From Nemopilema nomurai (Eukaryota; Cnidaria; Scyphozoa; Rhizostomeae; Rhizostomatidae), in the NCBI GenBank assembly GCA_003864495.1, contig ML133452.1, positions 993,965 through 1,057,964 on the forward strand: a stretch of DNA of 64,000 nt, in the 5' to 3' direction. This document shows, piece by piece, positions 1 through 11,600 of the stretch. The position numbers were made by a program, and so were the translations under genes. How positions within the stretch are numbered: position 1 is the stretch's first letter; each line of letters starts with the position of its first letter. The notes below the pieces were generated by a model. The model saw nothing but the letters and a program-made list of their open reading frames with translations. It had not been told where the DNA came from and did no database searches.

Positions 1-3000
1 GGCAGTGTAAACAGTCATTTTTCATCCCTTTATTGGCTGAAGGGACACTAAAGGGTTTCTGGAAGATAGTTCAAGCAGTTTTGAAGTAAAAAAAATTTGG
101 CCAGAAATGGGTCATTTTGAACAATAGCCTTGTTTTTTGCGGAAAACGCAGTCTTTCTGATGGAGAGAGGACTGTGTAAACAAGCATTTTTTATCCTTTA
201 TTGACAGAGGGGACACTAAAGGGTTTCTGGAAGATAGTTCAAGCATTTGAAAGAAAAAAATTTGGCCAGAAATTGTTCATTTTGCAAGTCTATAGCCTTG
301 GTTTTTTGGCGAAAAACGCAGTCTTTCTGATGGAGAGAGGGACTGTGTAAACAAGCATTTTTTATCCCTTTATTGACAGAGGGGACACTAAAGGGTTTCT
401 GGAAGATAGTTCAAGCAGTTTTGAAAGAAAAAAAATTTGGCCAGAAATGGGTCATTTTGCAAGTCTATAGCCTTGGTTTTTTGGCGGAAAACGCAGTCTT
501 TTACTGGGAGAAGGGCAGTGTAAACAAGCATTTTTTATCCCTTTATTGGTGAAGAGGACACTAAAGGGTTTCTGGAAGATAGTTCAAGCAGTTTTAAGAA
601 AAAAATTTGGCCAGAAATGGGTCATTTTGCAAGACTATAGCCTTGGTTTTTTGGCGAAAATCGCCGTCTTTCTAATGGAGAGAGGGACTGTGTAAACAAG
701 CATTTTTTATCCCTTTATTGACAGAGGGGACACTAAAGGGTTTCTGGAAGATAGTTCAAGCAGTTTTGAAAGAAAAAAAATTTGGCCAGAAATGGGTCAT
801 TTTGCAAGTCTATAGCCTTGGTTTTTTGGCGGAAAACGCAGTCTTTCTGATGGAGAGAGGGACTGTGTAAACAAGCATTTTTTATCCCTTTATTGACAGA
901 GGGGACACTAAAGTGTTTCTGGAAGATAGTTCAAGCAGTTTTTAAGGAAAAAAAATTTGGCCAGAAATGGGTCATTTTTCAAGACTATAGCCTTGGTTTT
1001 TTGGCGGAAAACGCAGTCTTTCTGATAGAAAGAGGGACTGTGTAAACAAGCATTTTTTATCCCTTTATTGCTAAAGGACACTAAAGGGTTTCTGGAAGAT
1101 AGTTCAAGCAGTTTTGAAGAAAAAAATTTGGCAGAAATTGGTCATTTTGCAAGTTATAGCTTGGTTTTTTGGCGAAACGCAGTCTTTACTGGGAGAAGGG
1201 AGTGTAAACAAGCATTTTTCATCCCTTTATTGGCTGAAGGGACACTAAAGGGTTTCTGGAAGATAGTTCAAGCAGTTTTAAAGCACAAAAAATTTGGCCA
1301 GAAATGGGTCATTTTGTAAGACTATAGCCTTGGTTTTTTGGCGGAAAACGCAGTCTTTGTGATAGAGAGAAGGACTGTGTAAACAAGCATTTTTATCCCT
1401 TTATTGACTGAAGGGACACTAAAGGGTTTCTGGAAGATAGTTCAAGCAGTTTTGAAGCAAAAAAAATTTGGTCAAAATGGTCATTTTAAGACTATAGCCT
1501 TGGTTTTTTGGCGAAAACGCAGTCTTTCTGATGAGAGAGGGGACTGTGTAAACAAGCATTTTTATCCCTTTATTGACTGAAGGGACACTAAAGGGTTTCT
1601 GGAAGATAGTTCAAGCAGTTTTGAAGGAAAAAAAATTTGGCCAGAAATGGGTCATTTTGCAAGACTATAGCCTTGGTTTTTTGGCGGAAAACGCAGTCTT
1701 TCTGATGGAGAGAGGGACTGTGTAAACAAGCATTTTTATCCCTTTATTGACAGAGGGGACACTAAAGGGTTTCTGGAAGATAGTTCAAGCAGTTTTAAAG
1801 CACAAAAAATTTGGCCAGAAATTGGTCATTTTGTAAGACTATAGCCTTGGTTTTTTGGCGGAAAACGCAGTCTTTCTGATGAGGAGAGGGGCTGTGTAAA
1901 CAAGCATTTTTATCCCTTTATTGACTGAAGGGACACTAAAGGGTTTCTGGAAGATAGTTCAAGCAGTTTTAAAGCAAAAAAATTTGGTCAAAAATGGGTC
2001 ATTTTTTAAGACTATAGCCTTGGTTTTTTGGCGGAAAACGCAGTCTTTCTGGTGGAGAGAGGGACTTGTAAACAAGCATTTTTTATCCCTTTATTGACAG
2101 AGGGACACTAAAGGGTTTCTGGGATAGTTCAAGCAGTTTTTAAGGAAAAAAAATTTGGCCAGAAATGGGTCATTTTTCAAGACTATAGCCTTGGTTTTTT
2201 GGCGGAAAACGCAGTCTTTCTGATAGAAAGAGGGACTGTGTAAACAAGCATTTTTTATCCCTTTATTGGCTAAAGGGACACTAAAGGGTTTCTGGAAGAT
2301 AGTTCAAGCAGTTTTGAAGGAAAAAAATTTAGGCAGAAATTGGTCATTTTGCAAGGTTATAGCCTTGGTTTTTTTGCGGAAACGCAGTCATTTTACTGGC
2401 GAGAAGGGCAGTGTAAACAGTCATTTTTCATCCCTTTATTGGCTGAAGGGACACTAAAGGGTTTCTGGAAGATAGTTCAAGCAGTTTTAAAGCAAAAAAT
2501 TTGGCCAAAATGGTCATTTTGTAAGACTATAGCCTTGGTTTTTGGCGGAAAACGCAGTCTTTCTGATAGAGAGAAGGACTGTGTAAACAAGCATTTTTAT
2601 CCCTTTATTGACTGAAGGGACACTAAAGGGTTTCTGGAAGATAGTTCAAGCAGTTTTGCAGCAAAAAAAATTTGGTCAAAAATGGGTCATTTTTTAAGAC
2701 TATAGCCTTGGTTTTTTGGCGGAAAACGCAGTCTTTCTGATGAGGAGAGGGGCTGTGTAAACAAGCATTTTTATCCCTTTATTGACTGAAGGGACACTAA
2801 AGGGTTTCTGGAAGATAGTTCAAGCAGTTTTAAAGCAAAAAAATTTGGTCAAAAATGGGTCATTTTTTAAGACTATAGCCTTGTTTTTTGGCGGAAAACG
2901 CAGTCTTCTGATGGAGAGAGGGACTGTGTAAACAAGCATTTTTATCCTTTATTGACAGAGGGACACTAAAGTGTTTCTGAGATAGTTCAAGCAGTTTAAA

Positions 3001-3815
3001 AAAAAAATTTGCCAGAAATGGTCTTTAAGACTATAGCCTTGGTTTTTTGGCGAAAAACGCAGTCTTTCTGATGGAGAGAGGGACTTTGTAAACAAGCATT
3101 TTTTATCCCTTTAATGACAGAGGGGACACTAAAGGTTCTGGAGATAGTTCAAGCAGTTTTGAAGGAAAAAAATTTGGCCAAAATGGGTCATTTTCAAACT
3201 ATAGCTTGGGTTTTTGGCGGAAAACGCAGTCTTTCTGATGGGGAGAGGGGCTGTGTAAACAAGCATTTTTTATCTCTCTATTGACTAAATGGACACTAAA
3301 GGGTTTCTGGGAGATAGTTCAAGGAGTTTTGAAGGAAAAAAATTTGGGCAGAAATTGGTCATTTTGCAAGGCTATAGCCTTGGTTTTTTTGCAGAAACGC
3401 AGTCATTTTACTGGCGAGAAGGCAGTGTAAACATCATTTTTCATACCTTTATTGACTGAAGGGACACTAAAGGGTTTTTACAAAATAGTTCAAGCAGTTT
3501 CGAAACCATTTTAAAGGTGTATGCAAGCATTTTTCATCCTTTTATTGACTGAGGGGACACTAAAGGGCTTCTAGAAAATAGTTAATATAGTTTTGAAGGA
3601 AAAAAAGTTGCTTAGAAATGGGTCATTTTGCAAGGCTATAATCTAGGTTTTTTGGCAGTAAACGCAGTCTTTCTGACGGTGAGGGGGCAGTATGAACAAG
3701 CATTTTTTATCCCTTTATTGACTGAGGTGACACTAAAGGGCTTCTAGAAAATAGTTCAATTAGTTTTGAAGGAAAAAAAATTTGTCAGAAATGGGTCATT
3801 TAGCAACGCTATAGC
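1..3815. repeat. Tandem satellite array, about 170 bp monomer
   Basis: About 22 head-to-tail copies of a roughly 168-176 bp unit run from the window edge. Each copy contains the landmark GGGTTTCTGGAAGATAGTTC followed by an A-run, GGCCAGAAATGGGTCATTTT, and then GGTTTTTTGGCGGAAAACGC. Landmark positions near 53, 221, 393, 566 and 738 set the period. The last copies (about 3460-3815) are more diverged and one is shortened to about 93 bp, as expected at the edge of an array. At least two monomer types alternate irregularly: one has a CTGATGGAGAGAGGGACTGTG segment, the other ACTGGGAGAAGGGCAGTG. The short open frames inside are by-products of the repeat. The left end lies outside the window. A monomer near nucleosome length is typical of satellites, but a centromeric role is not shown. 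Confidence 0.95.
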
Positions 3816-5186
3816 CTTTTTAGCACAGCAACACTTTCATATGCATGCTGTTGAACATGAGGATGTGAAATTCCATTTTGCTGTATGCACAAGTGATATT
3901 AAAAAAACTACCAACTCTCTCATCAAAGAAACAAAACTGATAAGCTAATTCAATGCCTGTTATTTCTTGCAATGAGATTTGTATTTGCAAACAATATGTG
4001 CCACAAGAGAAACACTTTTTAAAGATGTTTTGCAAGAATAATGGAGAGCTATGAGTGGATGAAAACATCTCTATCCTTGGTAGAATGCACCAAGTTTCGG
4101 CAGACACTAGATACATTTGTTAAAAAAGTATTTATATACAAACTCCAGCAGCTCATATGGTTTCTATTAAATCATATGTCGGTGTATGTATTGAAACCCA
4201 TAGCACATAATAGTTAATTCGATATGAAATGAAATCATGTATTGACCAAAAATATTTGTTCTGAGTATAGCAGGAAGATGTAACAGAAATTAAATGCAGG
4301 CAAACCCAAGTTATCTGGAGATGCAATTACTCTTAGGAAATGACAATATAAGAATCTGGAACTATGGATCATTGTGCTACAAGATAACACTTAGTTGCTA
4401 AAAGCCGCTCAAATAGTTAATAAATTTTAGGAATCGCACTCTTAGAAATCTAGCATGAGGTTTTAAATAGCCAATTTAAGAAATAATCAATAGCTGTACA
4501 GAAGTACCATATATCTGATTAGAATCATTGTCAAAAGTGTGTGATGTTTTGGTAGAGAAAATTCAAAGTTGTTACAAATATGATTATGAGCACTGCTACC
4601 ACTTGTTAAAAATTTAAAGTAATACAAGTGAATATGAATGTCAAACAAAAACTGCAATAATTTTGATGTGTTTTCTAACAAAAAGGAGCTTAACTCATTA
4701 CCCAAGGACCATTACACAAATTTGAAGACCCCTTCTACACAAAACTAGTGTACCTATGTTACAATAATAGTATTGAAAGTATTTATTCAATTATAGTATA
4801 TTTATATAAAATTAGTAGTAATCTTATTTTTCATTACAAAGTCATTAAAAAATATCAATATAAGTGTACTACCATTTGTCAGGATAATTTTGATCCATAA
4901 TTGACAAGGTGGGGAAAAAATACCTTTCAAGGCATTACAAATTCTTTAAATAGTGGAAATTAGGGAATATTGCAAGTAACATTGTGGTGCATCATTCTAG
5001 CATGGCTTTTAAAACTAACTTTCTGCAACACAGTGAGTTTTAGTAGACCCCATATGATACTAAAAAGCTGCACACTCAAAAAACGAAATTTGATTAGCTT
5101 TGCATATCTAATGTTTCTCTGCAAAAGGATTTCATCCAATTTAAACAATAAATAGAATGAAAGCAACATAGAAATAATTATTTTAG
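3816..5186. other. Non-coding spacer, 3' flank of the fucosyltransferase-like gene
   Basis: AT-rich sequence with no convincing exon on either strand. On the minus strand a canonical AATAAA lies at 4787-4782, about 400 nt past the stop of the gene at 5187-7004, and could be its polyadenylation signal. Confidence 0.5.
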
Positions 5187-7004
5187 CTATTTCTTACCTC
5201 TTTGTTGCCCTTTTGCACTATTCTGCGTCATCCATGACTTTGATTCAGAGAAACAAATTTTTGTGATTGTCCATTTTCGGTCCCTGAGTGACGCTTTTCT
5301 AGCTTTGAACTTATCAGTTATCCACTTCTGAAAAGTACCAGCCCCAAGTGTAACTAAATTCTTTGCTAGGGAAAGAATATTTGCTTGAATTAAAGCAACT
5401 AGGCCACTGTCTGTCCAAAGAGGATGTCGTGGTCTCACAACAGAATATGAGGTGGCATTCAGTCCCTTCATGAGCCAATCATATTTTTCATAAATAATTT
5501 TTAAGACGGTTTTATTGAAATTTGCAGGAATCTGATCCGATCCAAACTGACCAATGTCTCCTGAAATAAAAACTTTGGTGATATGAAAATCTTTCAACTT
5601 CTTAGTCTCTTGATACACAAGATTCATACATCTAATCCATTTATCTAGGCCATGCCAAAGCAACTGTCGCTCTGACCTGATATGTATTCCAATGAAGTTT
5701 GATCCAATTAAGGACAAGGTTCTCATAACTTCAGCTATCACATAGTCACTTGGTTGTAGACTCATTAGTAGCTTCTCAGGTGACGGCTCTAAATTGAGGG
5801 CAAAATGTGTTCTTTCTGGGCCAGTGCCATGCCACTTATGGAACACAACACAAGGTGCATTCTTCAACACCCTGTTTTCTAAGACATTTATGTCAGTCAC
5901 TTTTTCAGGGTCAACACAATACTGTCGCCCAGCTTTCAACTCCTTTCCTATTCTTGCATCAGTTTTAATCCTAGTGTTCACAAAAGAACAATCTACCCAG
6001 CCTTGAGAGTTTCTTAATAAACTTCTAATTCTCTTAATTTCTTCATCACTCAGTGCAAGATATCTCTTATCAATATTCAGATACAAAAAGTAGATTATAA
6101 CAATCTTCCGACCATATTTTTTGAATGAGCAACTCTCCTTGAAGGTTTCCAGATATTCCATTTCAGCAAGGTTTGCCTGCGCAAAAATCTTTTCCATTGA
6201 TGTTGTATTGTAGTAGAGTTCCATTGGTTTAAATGAGCGGCTACCTTCAAGTAGAGAACCTGTCCATCCTGACACCAAGCCGCAAAATCTGGAGCCTCTG
6301 ACATATGGCTTCACAATCTTCCTATTTGTTAGAAACGCTAGCTTTGCTGCTTCAAAGAAATTTATTGTAGTTTTACCAAGCTGCTCATAGTGTCCAAGAA
6401 TGAACAAATGCTTTTGGTCAGGTCTTGGTTGGCGATTGTCACTTCTTAGCCCCTCCTCAACAGCAAGCACTTTGTTAGCTGTTCTAAAGTTAAATGTACG
6501 TACTGCATTCCAGGAAGAAGGTGCGTTAAATAGCGACTTTCGTTGCTGTTTATGTGGCATGTTGGCTGGATGCAACGCATTAATCGGTTTTGTTGCTTTT
6601 GTCAGAATGCTGTCTGGAATTCCAAATTTCAAATAGTATTCAGATCTGGAGGTACCTTCGCTTGTGTCATCACTGTAAAGAAATTCGGTAGATCCTTTGC
6701 TGTCTCTATTTATGATCTTAACACCATCTTCTGAGCTGTCGCCGACAAATCCACCCCCAAGATGCTTGATGACGGTCATTGAGTCGAGGTCTGCATTCTC
6801 AACTGGAATGCTTTCCAATTCTTGGCTGTCTAGCACCAACGACTGCTCTCTCACATTTACAAAAATTTTCCCAGCTAAATGTATCCGCATCAATATCAAT
6901 GTAAAAGTTAGTAAACAAATTCCGGTTGTGAAAATTGTGCATCGTTTGGCTTTGAGTCGACATGGGCCAGGCCATACTTTGGGTACCATATCAACCCCAA
7001 ACAT
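5187..7004 (-). CDS. O-fucosyltransferase-fold type II membrane protein, single exon, 605 aa
   Basis: One uninterrupted frame of 605 codons. Residues 22-42 form a single hydrophobic segment after a short basic N-terminus, the layout of a Golgi or ER type II glycosyltransferase. A low-complexity stem follows to about residue 190. The catalytic-like part starts with LFILGHYEQLGKTTINFFEA (about 200-219), which sits where O-fucosyltransferases have their nucleotide-sugar glycine/Asn loop. It continues with GIHIRSER (439-446, the family's H-x-R motif) and ends with a TDSGL...LGAGTFQKWI block (531-562), equivalent to the family's C-terminal D...STFS..I block. Sequons N266, N497 and N516 would face the lumen. 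The substrate is unknown; it could be a divergent POFUT/GT65-like enzyme or another GT-B enzyme. The last codons read ...GQQRGKK-stop across CAAAGAG|GTAAGAA, a good splice donor, so the C-terminus may continue into an unseen downstream exon. Confidence 0.75.
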   Translation of the reverse strand: MFGVDMVPKVWPGPCRLKAKRCTIFTTGICLLTFTLILMRIHLAGKIFVNVREQSLVLDSQELESIPVENADLDSMTVIKHLGGGFVGDSSEDGVKIINRDSKGSTEFLYSDDTSEGTSRSEYYLKFGIPDSILTKATKPINALHPANMPHKQQRKSLFNAPSSWNAVRTFNFRTANKVLAVEEGLRSDNRQPRPDQKHLFILGHYEQLGKTTINFFEAAKLAFLTNRKIVKPYVRGSRFCGLVSGWTGSLLEGSRSFKPMELYYNTTSMEKIFAQANLAEMEYLETFKESCSFKKYGRKIVIIYFLYLNIDKRYLALSDEEIKRIRSLLRNSQGWVDCSFVNTRIKTDARIGKELKAGRQYCVDPEKVTDINVLENRVLKNAPCVVFHKWHGTGPERTHFALNLEPSPEKLLMSLQPSDYVIAEVMRTLSLIGSNFIGIHIRSERQLLWHGLDKWIRCMNLVYQETKKLKDFHITKVFISGDIGQFGSDQIPANFNKTVLKIIYEKYDWLMKGLNATSYSVVRPRHPLWTDSGLVALIQANILSLAKNLVTLGAGTFQKWITDKFKARKASLRDRKWTITKICFSESKSWMTQNSAKGQQRGKK

Positions 7005-7025
7005 CGTCTCTTTAGAAGAAAATAT

Positions 7026-8525
7026 GTCAACGCTAAAACAATTGCGTCAAAAGTTGCTCTGCGTATTCCAGTAAATATCATAATCTATGCATTAGTCTCA
7101 ATTCAAAAAAGTCAATTCAAGTCAGTTGCAGCTCGGCCTAATGGCCCGGTCTGAGCAGACACCGGCAGACATGAACTCTGGCTGCTGCGCAGTGCCACAT
7201 GCGTAAGCTCAATCTCCATTGAGAAAATGTTTTGCGATTATTTACCATGAAACATTTCACACCCCGTGGATATATTAACACCCCAGTTTTTGTTGACTTC
7301 GTAGAAACCTGATAATGCTAATCCCTTATTGTCCCAGCAAAATCTCAAATCTGAAAAATTGTAACGTTTCGACTACAGAATTATGTTAACACCAATAAAA
7401 AAGCCCAGGGTGCTATTTGAAATCATATCACGATTTAAAAAGGCACAATAACGTGAAAATGTGTTAGATAACAAAAAACATCTCAGAAAACTGCCTAATG
7501 CGAACCGAAGCCGATTCCGCAGCCGAAGTAATAATTTCGCTCAGCTAAACTTATTCTCATTCATATATTCAGCTTCAGATGCATCAAATTTAAAGTGTAC
7601 TTCCAAACAAACGACACCAGAAGGGTGTCCTCTCATGACTTATGGCGACTATCTATCTGAATTATCATCCATTATCAGTTTTATCAGCCACTTAAGCTTT
7701 TCTATCATTCCCCACGTCTCCCTGTTTTTAGATTGGAAACACATCAGACAAATAGCTTAATTCCTTGTTTTCCTTAGCTAATATTTCCCTCCCAGCATGA
7801 TCCTGAATTCATATGTCTGATTTTGAAGGCTCTGTTTTGTTGCTAGTGACAGGGGCGTTGTCCTTCGTGACAATACTCCGAAGATCTGGATCTAGCCAAA
7901 GGTAAAAAAAGCCCTTTGTTTTGCCTTAGTGTTCGGCTTTATGGATCCAACGATTTAATGCTCAGACTGGCTGCTTTTAATTTTTCAACAGACTGAGCTG
8001 GTCTTAACTTTTGTCTCAGATCATTTTGATGTGAAATCAAGGGGTCGAATCCTTACTCCTGAACAATGTGAGCCCTTTGTGATGTGCTGCAACGTACTCG
8101 GTCATTTAAAGTTTAAAAAACCAGAACTCCGTCATCAGACGCCACAAGGCCTAGTCGAAAATGCTTTTTTCAGAATTCAAACTCCAAGGTATCTCAGCCT
8201 ACCCTCTTCATACTGGCCGGCTCATGAGCATTCTCACGAAAATTGCTTTGTTCGAACACCTTGCAATTTACAGCTATGACTGGAACTGACACATTTCGTG
8301 CAACTGTGTTTCTTGCTAACTCTTGTTTGGAGCTGTGCATTGTAAAGGAAACGAGATTTTCGTATTCAAAAAGCGTGATCTATACCAAACTGTACCTGCA
8401 TGCAGTTGGCGCTAATAGGTTTCCTCATTATAGCCCCGAAGACATGTTATAGCCTCGTGTTCACAAAAACATGTTATAGCCCCGAAGATAAATCAAAACA
8501 CTAAGATTCACTTGCAACTAAGATT
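7026..8525. other. Intergenic region between two minus-strand genes
   Basis: Contains the 5' flank of the fucosyltransferase-like gene and the 3' flank of ATP6V0B. No exon could be supported. A short direct repeat, ATGTTATAGCCCCGAAGA-like, occurs twice between about 8430 and 8490. An ATTAAA on the minus strand at 8531-8526, 72 nt past the ATP6V0B stop, is a possible polyadenylation signal. Confidence 0.4.
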
Positions 8526-8602
8526 TTTAATTCAAATAAAAAGGAATAGAATTGATCGACAACAAGAAAATGATCAAAGAAATCTAGTAATTTTTAGTAT
8601 CT

Positions 8603-11600
8603 TCACTTTGTATCTCCCATCTTCACGCCAGCAACCTGAAGAATGGAATAAGAAAAGTGATAGCAAAGAGCAACACAGAAAGATTCTTTAGACAACAAAA
8701 TACGCCAATAAAAAAGTTCTATTTTTAGATAAATGTGTCGTGATGCGAAACATCAAAATTGTTAGGAACTGTGAATAATATTATATTATCATGTTTAAGT
8801 TTATTTTCGTCGGCACTCCTCAGAGAAAGCAAACGTCAAGAAAATGACAAAAACTGGCAAAATAAACAGCCAGTTGTAGATCAATATGAGCGCTTGATTG
8901 GCTGCAAATGACCAATCAGCGTCTACCTCGAACATTTTTTTAGAAGAGTCCAAGTGAAAAAACGAACACTTTCCATCTACAAAGAATGGGATTTTGCATA
9001 GAAATGAAGGAGACTCCACTGCTCTGAGATGAAGAAAGACGGAAGTTGTTTTTCCTTTCCACATTGAAAAGCTTTAAAAAAAAATATAAAATGGAGAGAT
9101 GGCCTGAAGTGAGGCCTTACTTGCAAAATTCCAACGATGACACCAAAGAGTCCGATGGCACTTCCAAAGATTTCGATCACGAGCACCTAAAAATAAGAAA
9201 TTACCCTCATATAACATTACAAAACTCTTGAATTCTGAGTACACAACTTTTTCTCTCTTTCTTTATTATAAAGTAGGGTTATTAATAATTAGCGTTTGCC
9301 ACATCATCAAACTGTTACCTAGTATCTCATATTAAAAATCTCCCCCTTCCTTCGACCAAAAAGTGCAAGGTTTGAGCAGATGCAGCCAGTGTCGTTACGA
9401 GAAGCATACAAGTGCATTATCTGGGTCAACCGAGATCATCTGATCTACTTTCTCGCGTCAAGCCCTTGATGACAAATTTACTCATGTGAAGAAAATATTT
9501 TTTAAATCATACCTTAACAAACAACGATGCATTCTGTGCATCAGCAAGGGCAGCACCACTGAAAAACAATGAAAAACCAATCGACATCAAATTGATTTTT
9601 CTTATCACTACGTCAAATCTGAAGTAAGCATACTGTAGTAAAGAATTAACAATGTGAAAGGGGACATTTCGTAGGGGGCAATTCTTACTGATCATGAAAA
9701 TAAGTATATATAAAGTGGAAAAAGATTGCACAATCTTGCAATAGTCATCATTGTAAGTGTCACAAACGTTTGACTCTCAGCCCAAAATGTAAACAGAGCT
9801 CTTTCTAAATTCTTAGGTCAAGGGTCTAGATTGTAAATCAAAGGTCAAGCCTGTCATGTGTCGTGCATAATGCAATAGTTATTCCTAAACACTCTGTGCC
9901 TCAAAGCAAAGCTGGGTATGAAACACAGGGTGGCGCATAATGCGACAATTGATGCAAGGAAAGCAGGGGCGGATCCAGACGTTAGCAACCTTTGCGCGAG
10001 CGTAAGTCAGATTTCCTCAAACAATTTCCTTTTGCATCAATTAACGTCATCCAGTGCCACAAAAATTCTTCCTGTTCTCTGGAATTACATTACAACCTTA
10101 CCGCTTTTGCTGTTGCTTCGTTCGTCAAGCCAATCACAGGCAAGTTGAGCTATGCTAAATTTGGCGCGAGCATAGGTGAAATTTGAACTGTCGAATAAGA
10201 AGCCGAGTTGACCTATGCAATTGTTGTAGAAAGTGACCAATTAAATCCATTGCAGAGTCCAATAGCCAATCAAGATACAAGTTGATCTATGCAATTGCTT
10301 TTAACTGTACAATAAACAGATAGACTGACCTATGCAATTGTATTCGCGACCGCTTATTTCAATAGCCTATTTGAAAACGTCAACAATAGACCTTGCGATT
10401 TCCTTTGTTTTCGTTCTGTGAATGTGACGCATGCCTAACAAAACAGAGATCAAAGCCCTAACAAAAATTGTGATCATATGACCAACAACAGAACAATAGT
10501 ATTCACATAAAAGGGGTGTGGCCTTAATTTTAGGCAGCCTGAAGGGCGTGGCTCTAACAATTTTCCCTTCCTTTGCTGTAGTCAGATTTCTCCCTGAATC
10601 CGCCCCTGGAAAGGAACTTAACAGCCGCACCAAACATATTACTTTATGTAACTGCTTAGAAATTTCAGCTGGACCTGTTCAGATATAAGTTTGATGTGGC
10701 GTCGTGCCAGTGTTTTGCAACGCTCGAACGTACTGATATTAGACTTGGCACGTGACAGGCTTGATGTCAGACCTCTCCCTATTCACTTAAATATTTAGCC
10801 AGGCTAATGAGAGGGGCTGAAACGGGAAAATAGCCCCGATTGCAACGACGAGATGGGTGGTGAGTACGCCTAAAGTCAAGAGCGAGCTAAAAGCTCTCAT
10901 ATAAACAGGCCCTATTCACCTACAACCAAGTATCATAAATGGCTTTGGTTTAAAATTATATAACGACATGTGTCCCCCGTCATCATCAAATTGATGACAA
11001 CAGGTAGTTTTTTAGTTCCAGGAAATCGGTTGCGTACAGTTCCTGAAGCGGAATAATCTATCAGTAATAACTTTTCAATAGTTTTGGGGACGGGCATTTA
11101 TTCAAAGAAAACTCAAATAGGAAGGGGCACTCGTTTGTTCAATTAAGATTGTAGGTTTGAAAAATACCAAGCTCTCTACAAATCAATGCCATATATTTAC
11201 TTTCTACGTCACTAGCAGAGCATCTCAAGCACAAAGGGCGTAGTTCGTATTTCACACGCTCTTTGCTAAAGGCTTTCTGATGCAGGCTCTTATTTGGCAA
11301 ATGGACCTTCACCTTTTGAGCCGCTTCAATAGGTGACACTAATCGAAGATTTGCGAAAATTGACTTATGTTTCCCCTTCCATTGGCCGTTAGACCTGCCT
11401 TATATTCATTTTATGCAGTAAAATGGGACTGCTCCTTCAACACGCTTTACGACCCCTGGCACTGCCCCCTCCCCCTTACCACAGTGTTGGTGAAATCATA
11501 GCGATGAATATTAGAGATGTACCTGCCAACGATTCCAACACAAATACCACAAAACAAATTCGAAAACCCAACAGTCAAGCCAGCACCAAATATTTTGTGC

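Noticed and set aside
1068..2615. Several open frames of 60-90 codons inside the satellite
   Set aside because: They repeat with the monomer and are opened or closed by single-base indels; no conserved protein.
5794..7074. Plus-strand frames opposite the fucosyltransferase-like gene
   Set aside because: Complement shadows of a clearly coding 605-codon minus-strand frame.
8801..9231. Overlapping frames on both strands around ATP6V0B exon 9
   Set aside because: The minus frames are the exon read on into introns; the plus frame is its shadow.
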